A stretch of DNA of 64,000 bases from Gillisia sp. CAL575 (lineage in GTDB: Bacteria > Bacteroidota > Bacteroidia > Flavobacteriales > Flavobacteriaceae). This document shows, piece after piece, positions 43,634-50,420 of the stretch; the first letter of the stretch is position 1; each line of letters starts with the position of its first letter. The notes beneath the pieces were generated by a model. It ran no database searches. It was not told where the DNA came from and saw only the letters and a program-made list of their open reading frames with translations. The stretch covers positions 161,053 through 225,052 of the forward strand of contig NZ_APHJ01000023.1 in assembly GCF_000403785.1 (NCBI RefSeq), written 5' to 3'. Position numbers and translations under genes: made by a program.

Positions 43634-43681
43634 TGCTGTTTTTATAGCGTACGGGAAGTTAAGCGTTAAATAAAAACAGCA
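43634..43681. repeat. Long-arm inverted repeat (possible structured site) 1
   Basis: TGCTGTTTTTA and TAAAAACAGCA form a perfect 11-base stem, extendable to 14 with one mismatch, around a 26-base loop. It lies in the 238-base gap 43566-43803 between cargo and mobilization genes, which is less AT-rich than its surroundings. It is not followed by a T-run. Confidence 0.5.
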
Positions 43682-43710
43682 TAGGGCGCAAACTACTTTT
43701 GATGCATTAG

Positions 43711-43761
43711 TTACAGTAAATAATAACCATTTTACTGGAGGTTTCAAGCCATTTACTGTAA
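43711..43761. repeat. Inverted repeat (possible structured site) 2
   Basis: TTACAGTAAAT and ATTTACTGTAA, a perfect 11-base inverted repeat separated by 29 bases, next to the first hairpin. Together they suggest a structured recombination or regulatory site at the cargo/mobilization junction. Confidence 0.5.
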
Positions 43762-43803
43762 AATTAGGATAATTTGCGTCAAGGTTAATTGTCATGACAA
43801 ATC

Positions 43804-44253
43804 CTACTTTTTTCCTTCCAACCACTGGCTATAATCTTCTTTAATTTCAGGATTTATAGAAAGATATTGCTGATAGAGATCATTCTCTGATTCCATAATA
43901 ATTCGGTAGATTTCAAACTTTTCCTTCTCTAATACTTTGACTGTGTATCCGAAATAACCTAGCAATCCTAATGTGATTATTCCAAGTGTTCCGAATAGGA
44001 TCAAAAGGTAATTCGGAATTATTCTGGAGTGCTTTAGCTTCCTTTCTATTTCCTTGAGAATTTCATCTTTTAGCCTGTTTTCTTCTTCCTGTTTTTCTAA
44101 GAAGATGTTCAAGCGTTTTTCGAGTGCTTCCGTAGTAATTGGAATGCTTAAATTGACCAGTTGTTTTGAAAGCAGTTCAAGTTTTAAAATTGCTGCTTGA
44201 AAGTCCGCCATCTCATCGGTCATGAGCTCCATAATTTCATCTAGCTTTTTCAT
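43804..44253 (-). CDS. DUF6730-like membrane-anchored mobilization accessory protein
   Basis: 149 residues. The N-terminal ~90 residues are a predicted coiled coil (EALEKRLNIFLEKQEEENRL), followed by one membrane helix (YLLILFGTLGIITLGLLGYF, about 83-102) and a short tail. Proteins of this layout follow the relaxase gene in many Bacteroidota mobilizable elements and I recall them as DUF6730. It probably helps position the relaxase complex at the membrane. It begins 12 bases after the relaxase stop. Confidence 0.75.
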   Translation of the reverse strand: MKKLDEIMELMTDEMADFQAAILKLELLSKQLVNLSIPITTEALEKRLNIFLEKQEEENRLKDEILKEIERKLKHSRIIPNYLLILFGTLGIITLGLLGYFGYTVKVLEKEKFEIYRIIMESENDLYQQYLSINPEIKEDYSQWLEGKK

Positions 44254-44265
44254 CCTTTTAATTAT

Positions 44266-45132
44266 TTAAAATCCTATTCCTGTATCCAAGCTTCTTTTTA
44301 TTACTTGCTTCACTAAGCCTTTGGCTATACTAGCTGCCATATTAGTGCTGACTTGAACTGTTTTATCCATCAATTTCAAACTGGTGGGTACTTCGTTCAT
44401 TCTTGTATATGCTGAATTTCTAGTGATTTCTCCTATGAGTTTACCACCCGTCATTGATCGGTGCACATCACTTCCTTTTAAATTCACTCCTTTATATTCA
44501 AATCGGAAGCCTTGTATTTGATTTGATTTATTGATGCTTGGAATCACTGTTACCTGTTGCGCTTTCATTTTATTGATATATTGATCTATTGATTTGGGTC
44601 TGGTTTCCAATACCTTGTCATGGATCTGTTTTATTGCCAATCGCTGCGGATTCAATTCCTGTAATTTTTCTTGTTGTACTTCTCGAACTCTGGTAAGGCC
44701 AAGCTCTTTTGCTACATTATCTGCTGCTAGCTGACTTCTTTTGCCAATAAAGCTGTCATTATAGGCTTTCCCATCAAAGCCAATTCGGTTGGTGTAAATA
44801 TGAACATGAGTATGTTCTTTATCCCTGTGAACAAATCCAATGGATTGGTTATTTTGCAAATTCATTTCCTTTAAAAACTTTTTAGAAATTTCCTCCAAGT
44901 CTTTTACGCTTAAGTCCTTTCCATCTTCAATGGTAGGACTTAAGATAAAACTCAGGGTATTGTTAATGCATCGCTCATTTTGAGACTGGATGATTTTAAA
45001 CTCTTCCGTTATCTCCTGCGGATTATCTCCGGCCAGAAATTCTTTAAGGACTACTTCGGCATCTTTTTCCTGATTCCATCCATAACCTATAGATGCTCCC
45101 GTTCTTGATATGGAATGCCCCTTGCCAATCAT
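44266..45132 (-). CDS. Relaxase/mobilization nuclease (MobB/MOBP-like)
   Basis: 288 residues. The three-His metal motif HTHVHIYTNRI (His107, His109, His111) is the hallmark of relaxases, and Tyr17 in the N-terminal region is a candidate nucleophile. The enzyme nicks oriT and pilots the single strand to a recipient. It is shorter than many relaxases (often >300 residues) but complete in its core. It overlaps the MobC gene by 4 bases. The transport machinery is not encoded here, so a helper element is required. Confidence 0.9.
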   Translation of the reverse strand: MIGKGHSISRTGASIGYGWNQEKDAEVVLKEFLAGDNPQEITEEFKIIQSQNERCINNTLSFILSPTIEDGKDLSVKDLEEISKKFLKEMNLQNNQSIGFVHRDKEHTHVHIYTNRIGFDGKAYNDSFIGKRSQLAADNVAKELGLTRVREVQQEKLQELNPQRLAIKQIHDKVLETRPKSIDQYINKMKAQQVTVIPSINKSNQIQGFRFEYKGVNLKGSDVHRSMTGGKLIGEITRNSAYTRMNEVPTSLKLMDKTVQVSTNMAASIAKGLVKQVIKRSLDTGIGF

Positions 45133-45425
45133 TTTCTGAAATTTTTAAGGTGATTTCTTATTTCTTCTGCCAAATGTTTTACTTCCTCGGCAAGTTTTGG
45201 ATTACTTTTTTTAAACATATTGCTGATTCGGCTGAAGTTGTTTTTGTATTGTACGAGTTGCTGATAACATTCTAACTGCTCCTGGGTAATCCTTTCTATA
45301 ATATTTTTCTGAAAAGCAGTGGATCGCAAATATTCAGAAAGGGAAATACCTGCTTTGGCCGCTCTATTTTTGAGTAGCTTTTTCTCGTAGATCGAGCAGC
45401 GTATCTGGATATATTCCCTCTTCAT
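45129..45425 (-). CDS. MobC-type relaxosome protein
   Basis: 98 residues. The sequence pattern (KREYIQIRCSIYEKKLLKNR, then AAKAGISLSEYLRSTAF) is a ribbon-helix-helix DNA-binding fold typical of MobC/NikA-like relaxosome proteins. The C-terminal part is helical. It binds near oriT and helps the relaxase gain access to the nick site. The 43-base inverted repeat at 45453-45495 lies immediately upstream and is the likely target. Confidence 0.85.
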   Translation of the reverse strand: MKREYIQIRCSIYEKKLLKNRAAKAGISLSEYLRSTAFQKNIIERITQEQLECYQQLVQYKNNFSRISNMFKKSNPKLAEEVKHLAEEIRNHLKNFRK

Positions 45426-45452
45426 TTTTATTTAAACTTTGCAACCTCCGGG

Positions 45453-45495
45453 AGCAAAGCAAGATTGTCATGACAATGACACATCTTGCTTTGCT
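45453..45495. other. Candidate origin of transfer (oriT)
   Basis: A 13-base perfect inverted repeat (AGCAAAGCAAGAT / ATCTTGCTTTGCT) around a 17-base loop containing TGTCATGACA. It lies 27 bases upstream of mobC, the usual location of oriT in such elements. No known nic consensus was recognised. Confidence 0.55.
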
Positions 45496-45544
45496 ATCCC
45501 AAAAGGAATCTCCCTTGTGGCTTTTACCTTTCTAATTGTAGGTC

Positions 45545-46414
45545 TCATTCAACTTTTCTCTTTGTTCGTATTGAAATTAATTTTTCATTCAAGTCTTGAT
45601 AATCTTTATAAGAATCACTTTTATCAATCACGTTCTTATGTTTTTGGATCAGCTCTTCTGCATTTTTAATTCCGGCTGTATCATTATCCAAATACAGATC
45701 AACCTCATTATAATTTTTAAACAAATTGGAAACTGGTTTTAGAAAAGAAAGCGAGTTTAAAACAATGACATCTGAATTTATAAGTTCAAGGGGAAACAGT
45801 TCAGCTATAGATAACAGGTCGAACATCCCTTCTAAAATTATCAAGCGATCTGAATGATTGTTCAAGTAGCTATAGGCTTTTGGAGAGCTGGAGTTTTTAA
45901 AATATTTGTTTCGAAGTTCCCATCCCTCTAGATGATTTTTAAGCCCTAGGGCAAAGTACTTTTTCCCTTTAAATCTGTACCAAATTTCGTTACAGTACAA
46001 TTGAGCCATTTCTAACCTTATTTTCCTTAAAACCAAATACTGAATTAAAGCCTGATGTTGTATTGGCTGAACTTTGATAACTTCAATTTTTGGAGTAATT
46101 TCATTGTTTAAAATTGGCTGCTGAAAAGAAAAAAGATCACTTTCGTTGCTTAGAAGTTCCAAGGCTTCTTTACCCGAACAATTATTCATGCCCACAATTA
46201 AATCAAGCACGTTTCCGCCCTTACCCAATCCATGGTCATACCATCTGTTCAAAATCAAAGAAACCTTGAAAGAGGCCTGCGTTTCTGACCGAAGGGGACT
46301 CAGAAACCAGGCTTCTTTCTCCGATGTCCTGCTTGGAAAGTGCCCGAAGCTGGCCAGCGTTTTTACGATGGAAAGAGTTCGGGCTCTTTCGCAGGTTAGT
46401 CTTTTTATTTTCAT
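45545..46414 (-). CDS. DNA primase-like protein (zinc-finger-like and Toprim domains)
   Basis: 289 residues. The N-terminal part (about 10-95, with SPLRSETQASFKVSLILNRW and GGNVLDLIVGMNN) matches the CHC2-type primase fold, but the zinc Cys residues are mostly absent. The C-terminal part is a Toprim domain, with ILEGMFDLLSIAEL supplying the Glu and DLYLDNDTAG supplying the Asp-x-Asp. Such primases are standard in Bacteroidota mobilizable elements and prime the transferred strand. It lies upstream of the mob genes on the same strand. Confidence 0.85.
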   Translation of the reverse strand: MKIKRLTCERARTLSIVKTLASFGHFPSRTSEKEAWFLSPLRSETQASFKVSLILNRWYDHGLGKGGNVLDLIVGMNNCSGKEALELLSNESDLFSFQQPILNNEITPKIEVIKVQPIQHQALIQYLVLRKIRLEMAQLYCNEIWYRFKGKKYFALGLKNHLEGWELRNKYFKNSSSPKAYSYLNNHSDRLIILEGMFDLLSIAELFPLELINSDVIVLNSLSFLKPVSNLFKNYNEVDLYLDNDTAGIKNAEELIQKHKNVIDKSDSYKDYQDLNEKLISIRTKRKVE

Positions 46415-46449
46415 CTGTAAATCTTTTAAAAATTCCCAAATCCACTTAC

Positions 46450-46575
46450 CATCTTACCTAATACAGTAATGGCGAAGTGTTTGATTAAAATTCTTCATTT
46501 TTTCATCTTACCTAACCCATCCTAAAAGGGTAACTTATATTAAGTTAGGGTAGGAACATATAATTTATCTTACCC
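46450..46575. repeat. Iteron-like direct repeats
   Basis: CATCTTACCTAA occurs exactly at 46450-46461 and 46504-46515, and a third partial copy (ATCTTACCC) at 46567-46575, spaced 54 and 63 bases. They lie in the 236-base gap 46415-46650 between the VirE-like and primase genes. This is where an origin or repressor-binding array might be expected. Confidence 0.45.
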
Positions 46576-46650
46576 CCTCAACACTCCCTATTCTAATAGG
46601 ATTAGAGATATATGGGTAGAATGGTAAGTCATTTTATATTTTTTCTTTCA

Positions 46651-47835
46651 TTAGCTCAATTCCCAAGGAGAACTTTTAAATCTTTTCTTTACTAAATAAC
46701 CATAAACCTTTCTTTTCTTATCTTTCAATCTTTCATATCCAAAGCCCGAGAGTGCCCTTCCAATATTTATCTGACTAAGACGAAGATTTAGACAGGAGAG
46801 GCTAAGCATAATATCTGAGGCCGTCATAAAATTGTCTGGATTTTTTGAGGGTTTAAAATATTTAGCAACCAATTCCTGTTCTGTGGTTAATTTGGTATAT
46901 TTTAAATTTCTGGTTTCATTCTCATTAATATCTTGCACCGTTAACTCTGGATTAAAATTTGGATCACTGTAGGCCAAATGATAAGCCTGAATCCAAACAG
47001 ATTTTATATTGATCTCTTTTGAGTAATTAAAATTGATAGATCCAGTAAGTTCAAAACACAACCATCTTACAGAACCAGTTTCGTCATTAAGAAAAGATGA
47101 CATATTGGTGGATCCGATAAATGAACAAATCCGGGGAAGTGTAGTATTTTTTCGATCATAGGGTAGGCGCTCGTTTATAAAAGTTTTAGAGAAAAAAGCT
47201 TTTAATGCGTTAACATCATTTTTTGAAAGCACAGCTAGTTCATCTAGGTTATACAGAAAATTTCTACATAATTGGATACGGGCATCTTTATCATTACTAA
47301 TATCTTCCGCCATATATTCTGCGAGCTCAGGGGGGCATAAAAATCGACACCAAGTAGATTTTTCAGAACTCTGCCCACTATGACTAATAATAAGCGCTTG
47401 TTTATTAAAATATGATTTCTCTAGGGCACATTTAATAGATCTTACCAGCCATTTCTTAAAATGATATAGAAAAACATCTTCTTCATATACTGGAAGATAG
47501 GCCGCTAGTTTAGCAATATGATCTATTCCATCCCATTTGGGAAGTGAAATGAAATACTCTTTAATTGGATTGTATTTTTCAATGAGTTCAGATTTGATAA
47601 GAATTTCGAGTTTGGCAGAACTGATCTCAATACCTGCAGAAGTAAGTTCAATAATTAGAGAATTGACATTCAGATATCGCCAATCCTTTTGATCTTTAAA
47701 GGAAACTTGAAAATCATGGGAGATTTCATTATATAGAATATCATACTTTTCCAATAAATAATCCAATGCATAGTCAAAGATGGTTTTCTTCTTTGGGTTT
47801 TCAGCACGGTAAAAATTTGAACTTTTATTCTCCAT
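46651..47835 (-). CDS. VirE/VapE-like P-loop protein
   Basis: 394 residues. The core resembles VirE/VapE family proteins of Bacteroidota mobile elements: PKWDGIDHI (about 99-107), a P-loop region at 154-161 and Walker B FLYNLDELAVL with Asp198-Glu199. The P-loop reads GQSSEKST, where Gly before Lys is replaced by Glu, so ATP binding is doubtful. The segment RFLCPPELAEYM after it is typical. Encoded between the HTH and primase genes; likely a replication or copy-control helper. Confidence 0.82.
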   Translation of the reverse strand: MENKSSNFYRAENPKKKTIFDYALDYLLEKYDILYNEISHDFQVSFKDQKDWRYLNVNSLIIELTSAGIEISSAKLEILIKSELIEKYNPIKEYFISLPKWDGIDHIAKLAAYLPVYEEDVFLYHFKKWLVRSIKCALEKSYFNKQALIISHSGQSSEKSTWCRFLCPPELAEYMAEDISNDKDARIQLCRNFLYNLDELAVLSKNDVNALKAFFSKTFINERLPYDRKNTTLPRICSFIGSTNMSSFLNDETGSVRWLCFELTGSINFNYSKEINIKSVWIQAYHLAYSDPNFNPELTVQDINENETRNLKYTKLTTEQELVAKYFKPSKNPDNFMTASDIMLSLSCLNLRLSQINIGRALSGFGYERLKDKKRKVYGYLVKKRFKSSPWELS

Positions 47836-47847
47836 GATAATGTAAAA

Positions 47848-48135
47848 TTAATGGCGTTTGTTTCTAAAAGTATAATTCAGGGCTTCCCTGTTTATTTCTT
47901 CTCTTGATTTACTTGGACTGGCCAACAACCAGGCATCCAGTCTTTCTTTTGAGAAAAAGATCATTTTACCTCTAGGTTTGGAAAAGGGAATTTCATTTTT
48001 TGCGGTCAACTTATATAGGTAGCTTTTGGAAATACCGGTGTATTCCGCTGCTTCTTCTAATGAAAGAACATTCTTATTAGTTCTTACTGTTCTTTCAATT
48101 CGGTCTAACTGTTCTTGAAGTTCGTAAAGATTCAT
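47848..48135 (-). CDS. Helix-turn-helix excisionase-like protein
   Basis: 95 residues. LSLEEAAEYTGISKSYLYKL followed by PFSKPRGKMIFFSKERLDAW is the MerR/excisionase-type winged-helix pattern (DNA binding domain, excisionase family). In such elements it controls excision and the adjacent VirE/primase genes. The start is 12 bases before the VirE-like gene, so they share a transcript. A 6-base inverted repeat (48160-48182) upstream may be its operator. Confidence 0.88.
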   Translation of the reverse strand: MNLYELQEQLDRIERTVRTNKNVLSLEEAAEYTGISKSYLYKLTAKNEIPFSKPRGKMIFFSKERLDAWLLASPSKSREEINREALNYTFRNKRH

Positions 48136-48159
48136 GTTTTTAGATTTTAGTTAATAAAA

Positions 48160-48182
48160 GACAAGTTCATATAGTGCTTGTC
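48160..48182. promoter_or_regulatory. Inverted repeat upstream of the HTH gene
   Basis: GACAAG and CTTGTC separated by 11 bases, 25 bases before the HTH start codon. Position fits an autoregulatory operator; unproven. Confidence 0.35.
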
Positions 48183-48329
48183 ATATGATTTCTAACACGA
48201 ATCTAATAAGGGAGAGAAATGGAAAATGATACTGTGATTACTTGGTAACGACTTTTAAGGAAAATGTATCAGTATTTATGGGATTGTAAATTACAACTGA
48301 GGGAAAAACTGTAGATAAAAATATGGAGT

Positions 48330-49061
48330 CTAGGTGAATTTTGAAAAAACCTTTGAAAGATCAGAAGTTCGCTTTGAAAATTCGGTTTTGCTTCCTGCAT
48401 TTTTAATAGTGTTATACATATATCTTTTTCCATCCGGGCGGATAATTAGTCTGGAAGTTTCAAAAAACTTTTTAAGTGTCAGGGAATTATTAGGAAATGT
48501 CTTTGAAAATAGTTCATAAAATTCTCTAGAACTGGGACCATCCAAATCAAAATAAACTTTTGATCCATGACTATCCCAATCCTCTAGAAATACTTTTATA
48601 AAATCTTTGGAATCAGTTTTTGTTTCATCTACCATATCATATCGAACCAGTTCTTTGTATAGGGTATTGAGCTGATCCTTTGAAATAGCAATGTTAAAAT
48701 TATTTTCTGATGGCTTTTTCTTATTATTTTTTGGAGGATTAAAATGATTCTTGAATTTAGATGTCCAGGTGTAATGCACAAGTGTAAATGCCAAAACAAA
48801 AGTGGTGATGCGAATTAGAGATAGTAAAAAATGGAGTTCTGTCGCTGGACTCTCAAACGAATACATTAAAAACATAAAGCCTCCACAAAAAAGGTATATC
48901 AATAAACGGGGCTTTTCAATTTTGCTATTCCATACGGAAGGAGAATTGACCATGAAATGGATGAACATAAAATTATAATGAAGAAAAAGTCTAACTCCTA
49001 GATAGAGAAAGGCAAGCGTGGCTAGATATTGGAAAACATCAAAACTCATAATCCATTTCAA
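48330..49061 (-). CDS. Membrane protein of unknown function next to integrase
   Basis: 243 residues from the first ATG (a second ATG at 49049 is equally possible). Three or four hydrophobic segments occupy residues ~8-110 and a soluble charged domain follows (about 125-243). Its start overlaps the end of the integrase gene, so it is probably co-translated. No named family was recognised. Similar unknown membrane proteins sit beside integrases in some Bacteroidota elements, but the function is unknown. Confidence 0.65.
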   Translation of the reverse strand: MKWIMSFDVFQYLATLAFLYLGVRLFLHYNFMFIHFMVNSPSVWNSKIEKPRLLIYLFCGGFMFLMYSFESPATELHFLLSLIRITTFVLAFTLVHYTWTSKFKNHFNPPKNNKKKPSENNFNIAISKDQLNTLYKELVRYDMVDETKTDSKDFIKVFLEDWDSHGSKVYFDLDGPSSREFYELFSKTFPNNSLTLKKFFETSRLIIRPDGKRYMYNTIKNAGSKTEFSKRTSDLSKVFSKFT

Positions 49062-50181
49062 GCTCCGGTAATAAATAGGCAGCTTCTTTCTTTTTCTTAT
49101 CTACTATCTTTGCATAAACCTGAGTGGTTCGTATTTCTTTATGTCCTAAAACTTTTGAAACCGTATAAATGTCCGCTCCATTTTCAAGTAGAAGTACGGC
49201 ATGAGTATGCCTGGCACTATGAAATGTTATGTGTTTTGTGATTCCAGCACGCATGCACCACCTAAGGATCTCTGCATTAAAATGAGCTCCATATTTTAAA
49301 CCTTGAAATACACGATCATTTTCCTTTCTTCTTTTACCTAATATTTTCCTTGCTTGATTTGAAATGTACTGATATTCCTGCCCAGCTGTTTTTTTCTGCT
49401 GAAACACTAGTCTGGTTTCATTTTCCTCATCGCGTACCTCAGACCAAATAAGTTTATTAATGTCGCTCCATCTAAGTCCAGTAAGGCAACTAAACATAAA
49501 GGCAGATTTAAGTATAACATGCTTACATTTGGCTTTGGCCATCTCCTGTAATTCCTCCTGGGTTAGATGTTCCCTTGTTGTTTCACCTTGCGTAAATCCT
49601 TTGACACAGGTTGCAAAATTTCTACTGGTATAGCCATCTTCAAAAGCTTGTCTTAGGGCAGCTTTAAATTTATTGTAGTAAGTATATTTGGAATTCTGAG
49701 ATAGTAGAGTATTTGATTTAGTCCTTGAATTCTTGTTCAAAAATTTTTTAAATCCCAATACAAACTCTTCATCGATATCTTCAAAAGTTATTTGTTTCTT
49801 TTTGCAGTAGTCTTCAATATGATTTTGAGCTGCATCCCAATTGTCATAATTCCCTTTACTCTCATAGCGTTCTTCTTTTAGCTTTTCATAATAGGTAAGG
49901 AACAGAAATTTATTTTTTGACCTGTCCTTAATGCCATACTTCCCTTGTGCATATTCTGCTCTTCGTATTGATAAGATCTGTTCAGCTCTTAGAAGGGTTT
50001 CTTCATTTTCTCTTTTTTCTGAAGGTGTTTTAGGTGAAATGTATAGGTACTCTCGTAAATACTCGAACTCCCTATTATTTTTAGATTTTCCGCTATCATC
50101 GATAATTTTTCCTTTGTAATAATCTATATATAGACTGTACTTTCCAGTTGTCAATTTCTTTTTTCTAAGATTGATTTTCAT
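49039..50181 (-). CDS. int: Tyrosine integrase (site-specific recombinase)
   Basis: 380 residues from the ATG at 50181 (MKINLRKKKL). An in-frame ATG at 50232 adds only a hydrophobic leader-like stretch and is less likely. An arm-binding domain and a SAM-like core-binding domain are followed by the catalytic domain with the box I Arg (TGLRWSDIN), HSARH, LGHKE and the nucleophile Tyr in QVYAKI, so R-H-R-H-Y is complete. It sits 219 bases from attR and should catalyse integration at the mnmE end. Length is normal for Bacteroidota integrases. Confidence 0.93.
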   Translation of the reverse strand: MKINLRKKKLTTGKYSLYIDYYKGKIIDDSGKSKNNREFEYLREYLYISPKTPSEKRENEETLLRAEQILSIRRAEYAQGKYGIKDRSKNKFLFLTYYEKLKEERYESKGNYDNWDAAQNHIEDYCKKKQITFEDIDEEFVLGFKKFLNKNSRTKSNTLLSQNSKYTYYNKFKAALRQAFEDGYTSRNFATCVKGFTQGETTREHLTQEELQEMAKAKCKHVILKSAFMFSCLTGLRWSDINKLIWSEVRDEENETRLVFQQKKTAGQEYQYISNQARKILGKRRKENDRVFQGLKYGAHFNAEILRWCMRAGITKHITFHSARHTHAVLLLENGADIYTVSKVLGHKEIRTTQVYAKIVDKKKKEAAYLLPELEMDYEF

Positions 50182-50223
50182 ATCTAGATCTTTTATATAA
50201 AGATAAGAGAAAAAAATCAACAA

Positions 50224-50293
50224 GGTGCACAAAGTGCATCTTGTCTATAAAATTTAACAACGGGGTGCACTTTAGGTGCAAAATGAGGTGCAC
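50224..50293. repeat. GTGCA-core repeats between integrase and attR
   Basis: Five GTGCA cores at 50226, 50234, 50266, 50276 and 50289, three of them extended to GGTGCAC. They lie between the integrase start and attR, the expected position of arm-type integrase binding sites or of a regulator of integrase expression. Confidence 0.6.
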
Positions 50294-50327
50294 AATAGGT
50301 TAATATAAGAAAATGAACTGAATAATA

Positions 50328-50346
50328 AAGGGGCTATTAAGCCCCT
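50328..50346 (-). terminator. Terminator after mnmE
   Basis: GGGGCT / AGCCCC stem with a 4-base loop, followed on the minus strand by TTTATTATT. It lies inside the island, 57 bases past the mnmE stop. A second hairpin, ATTCATTTG / CAAATGAAT at 50363-50384, lies between it and attR. Confidence 0.75.
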
Positions 50347-50400
50347 GTTTAAAACGATTTATATTCATTTGGTGTCAAATGAATACAAATAATATTTACT

Positions 50401-50420
50401 GTTTATTTTCCAATACAGAA
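50401..50420. repeat. attR of the island within the mnmE 3' end
   Basis: GTTTATTTTCCAATACAGAA, 18 of 20 identical to attL. On the minus strand TTCTGTATTGGAAAATAA encodes the last residues FCIGK and the stop of mnmE. It is the island/chromosome junction. Confidence 0.88.

Larger units (their letters stand above)
25061..50420 (-). mobile_element. Integrative mobilizable element in the 3' end of mnmE
   Basis: A 25.4-kb segment bounded by near-identical 20-bp att sites, with a tyrosine integrase next to the right end. All of its genes lie on the minus strand. The right 7 kb carries integrase, excisionase-like HTH, VirE-like and primase genes, MobC, relaxase and a DUF6730-like gene. No coupling protein or type IV secretion genes are present, so it should move with help from another element. 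The left 18 kb is defence-type cargo. The integration site restores the mnmE C-terminus (FCIGK), so mnmE stays intact. Confidence 0.87.

Noticed and set aside
43604..43825. 73-codon open frame on the minus strand in the mob/cargo gap
   Set aside because: It runs across two perfect inverted repeats, overlaps the preceding gene, has an odd composition (Cys-rich, LW end) and no recognisable family. More likely non-coding structured DNA.
46236..46445. 69-codon frame overlapping the primase start
   Set aside because: The primase frame there is supported by family similarity; this one is an out-of-frame shadow.
25081..50400. CRISPR array or rRNA/tRNA target in the island
   Set aside because: I looked for regularly spaced identical repeats and for a tRNA next to the integrase. 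Only short iterons and the mnmE-type att site were found, so integration is not in a tRNA.
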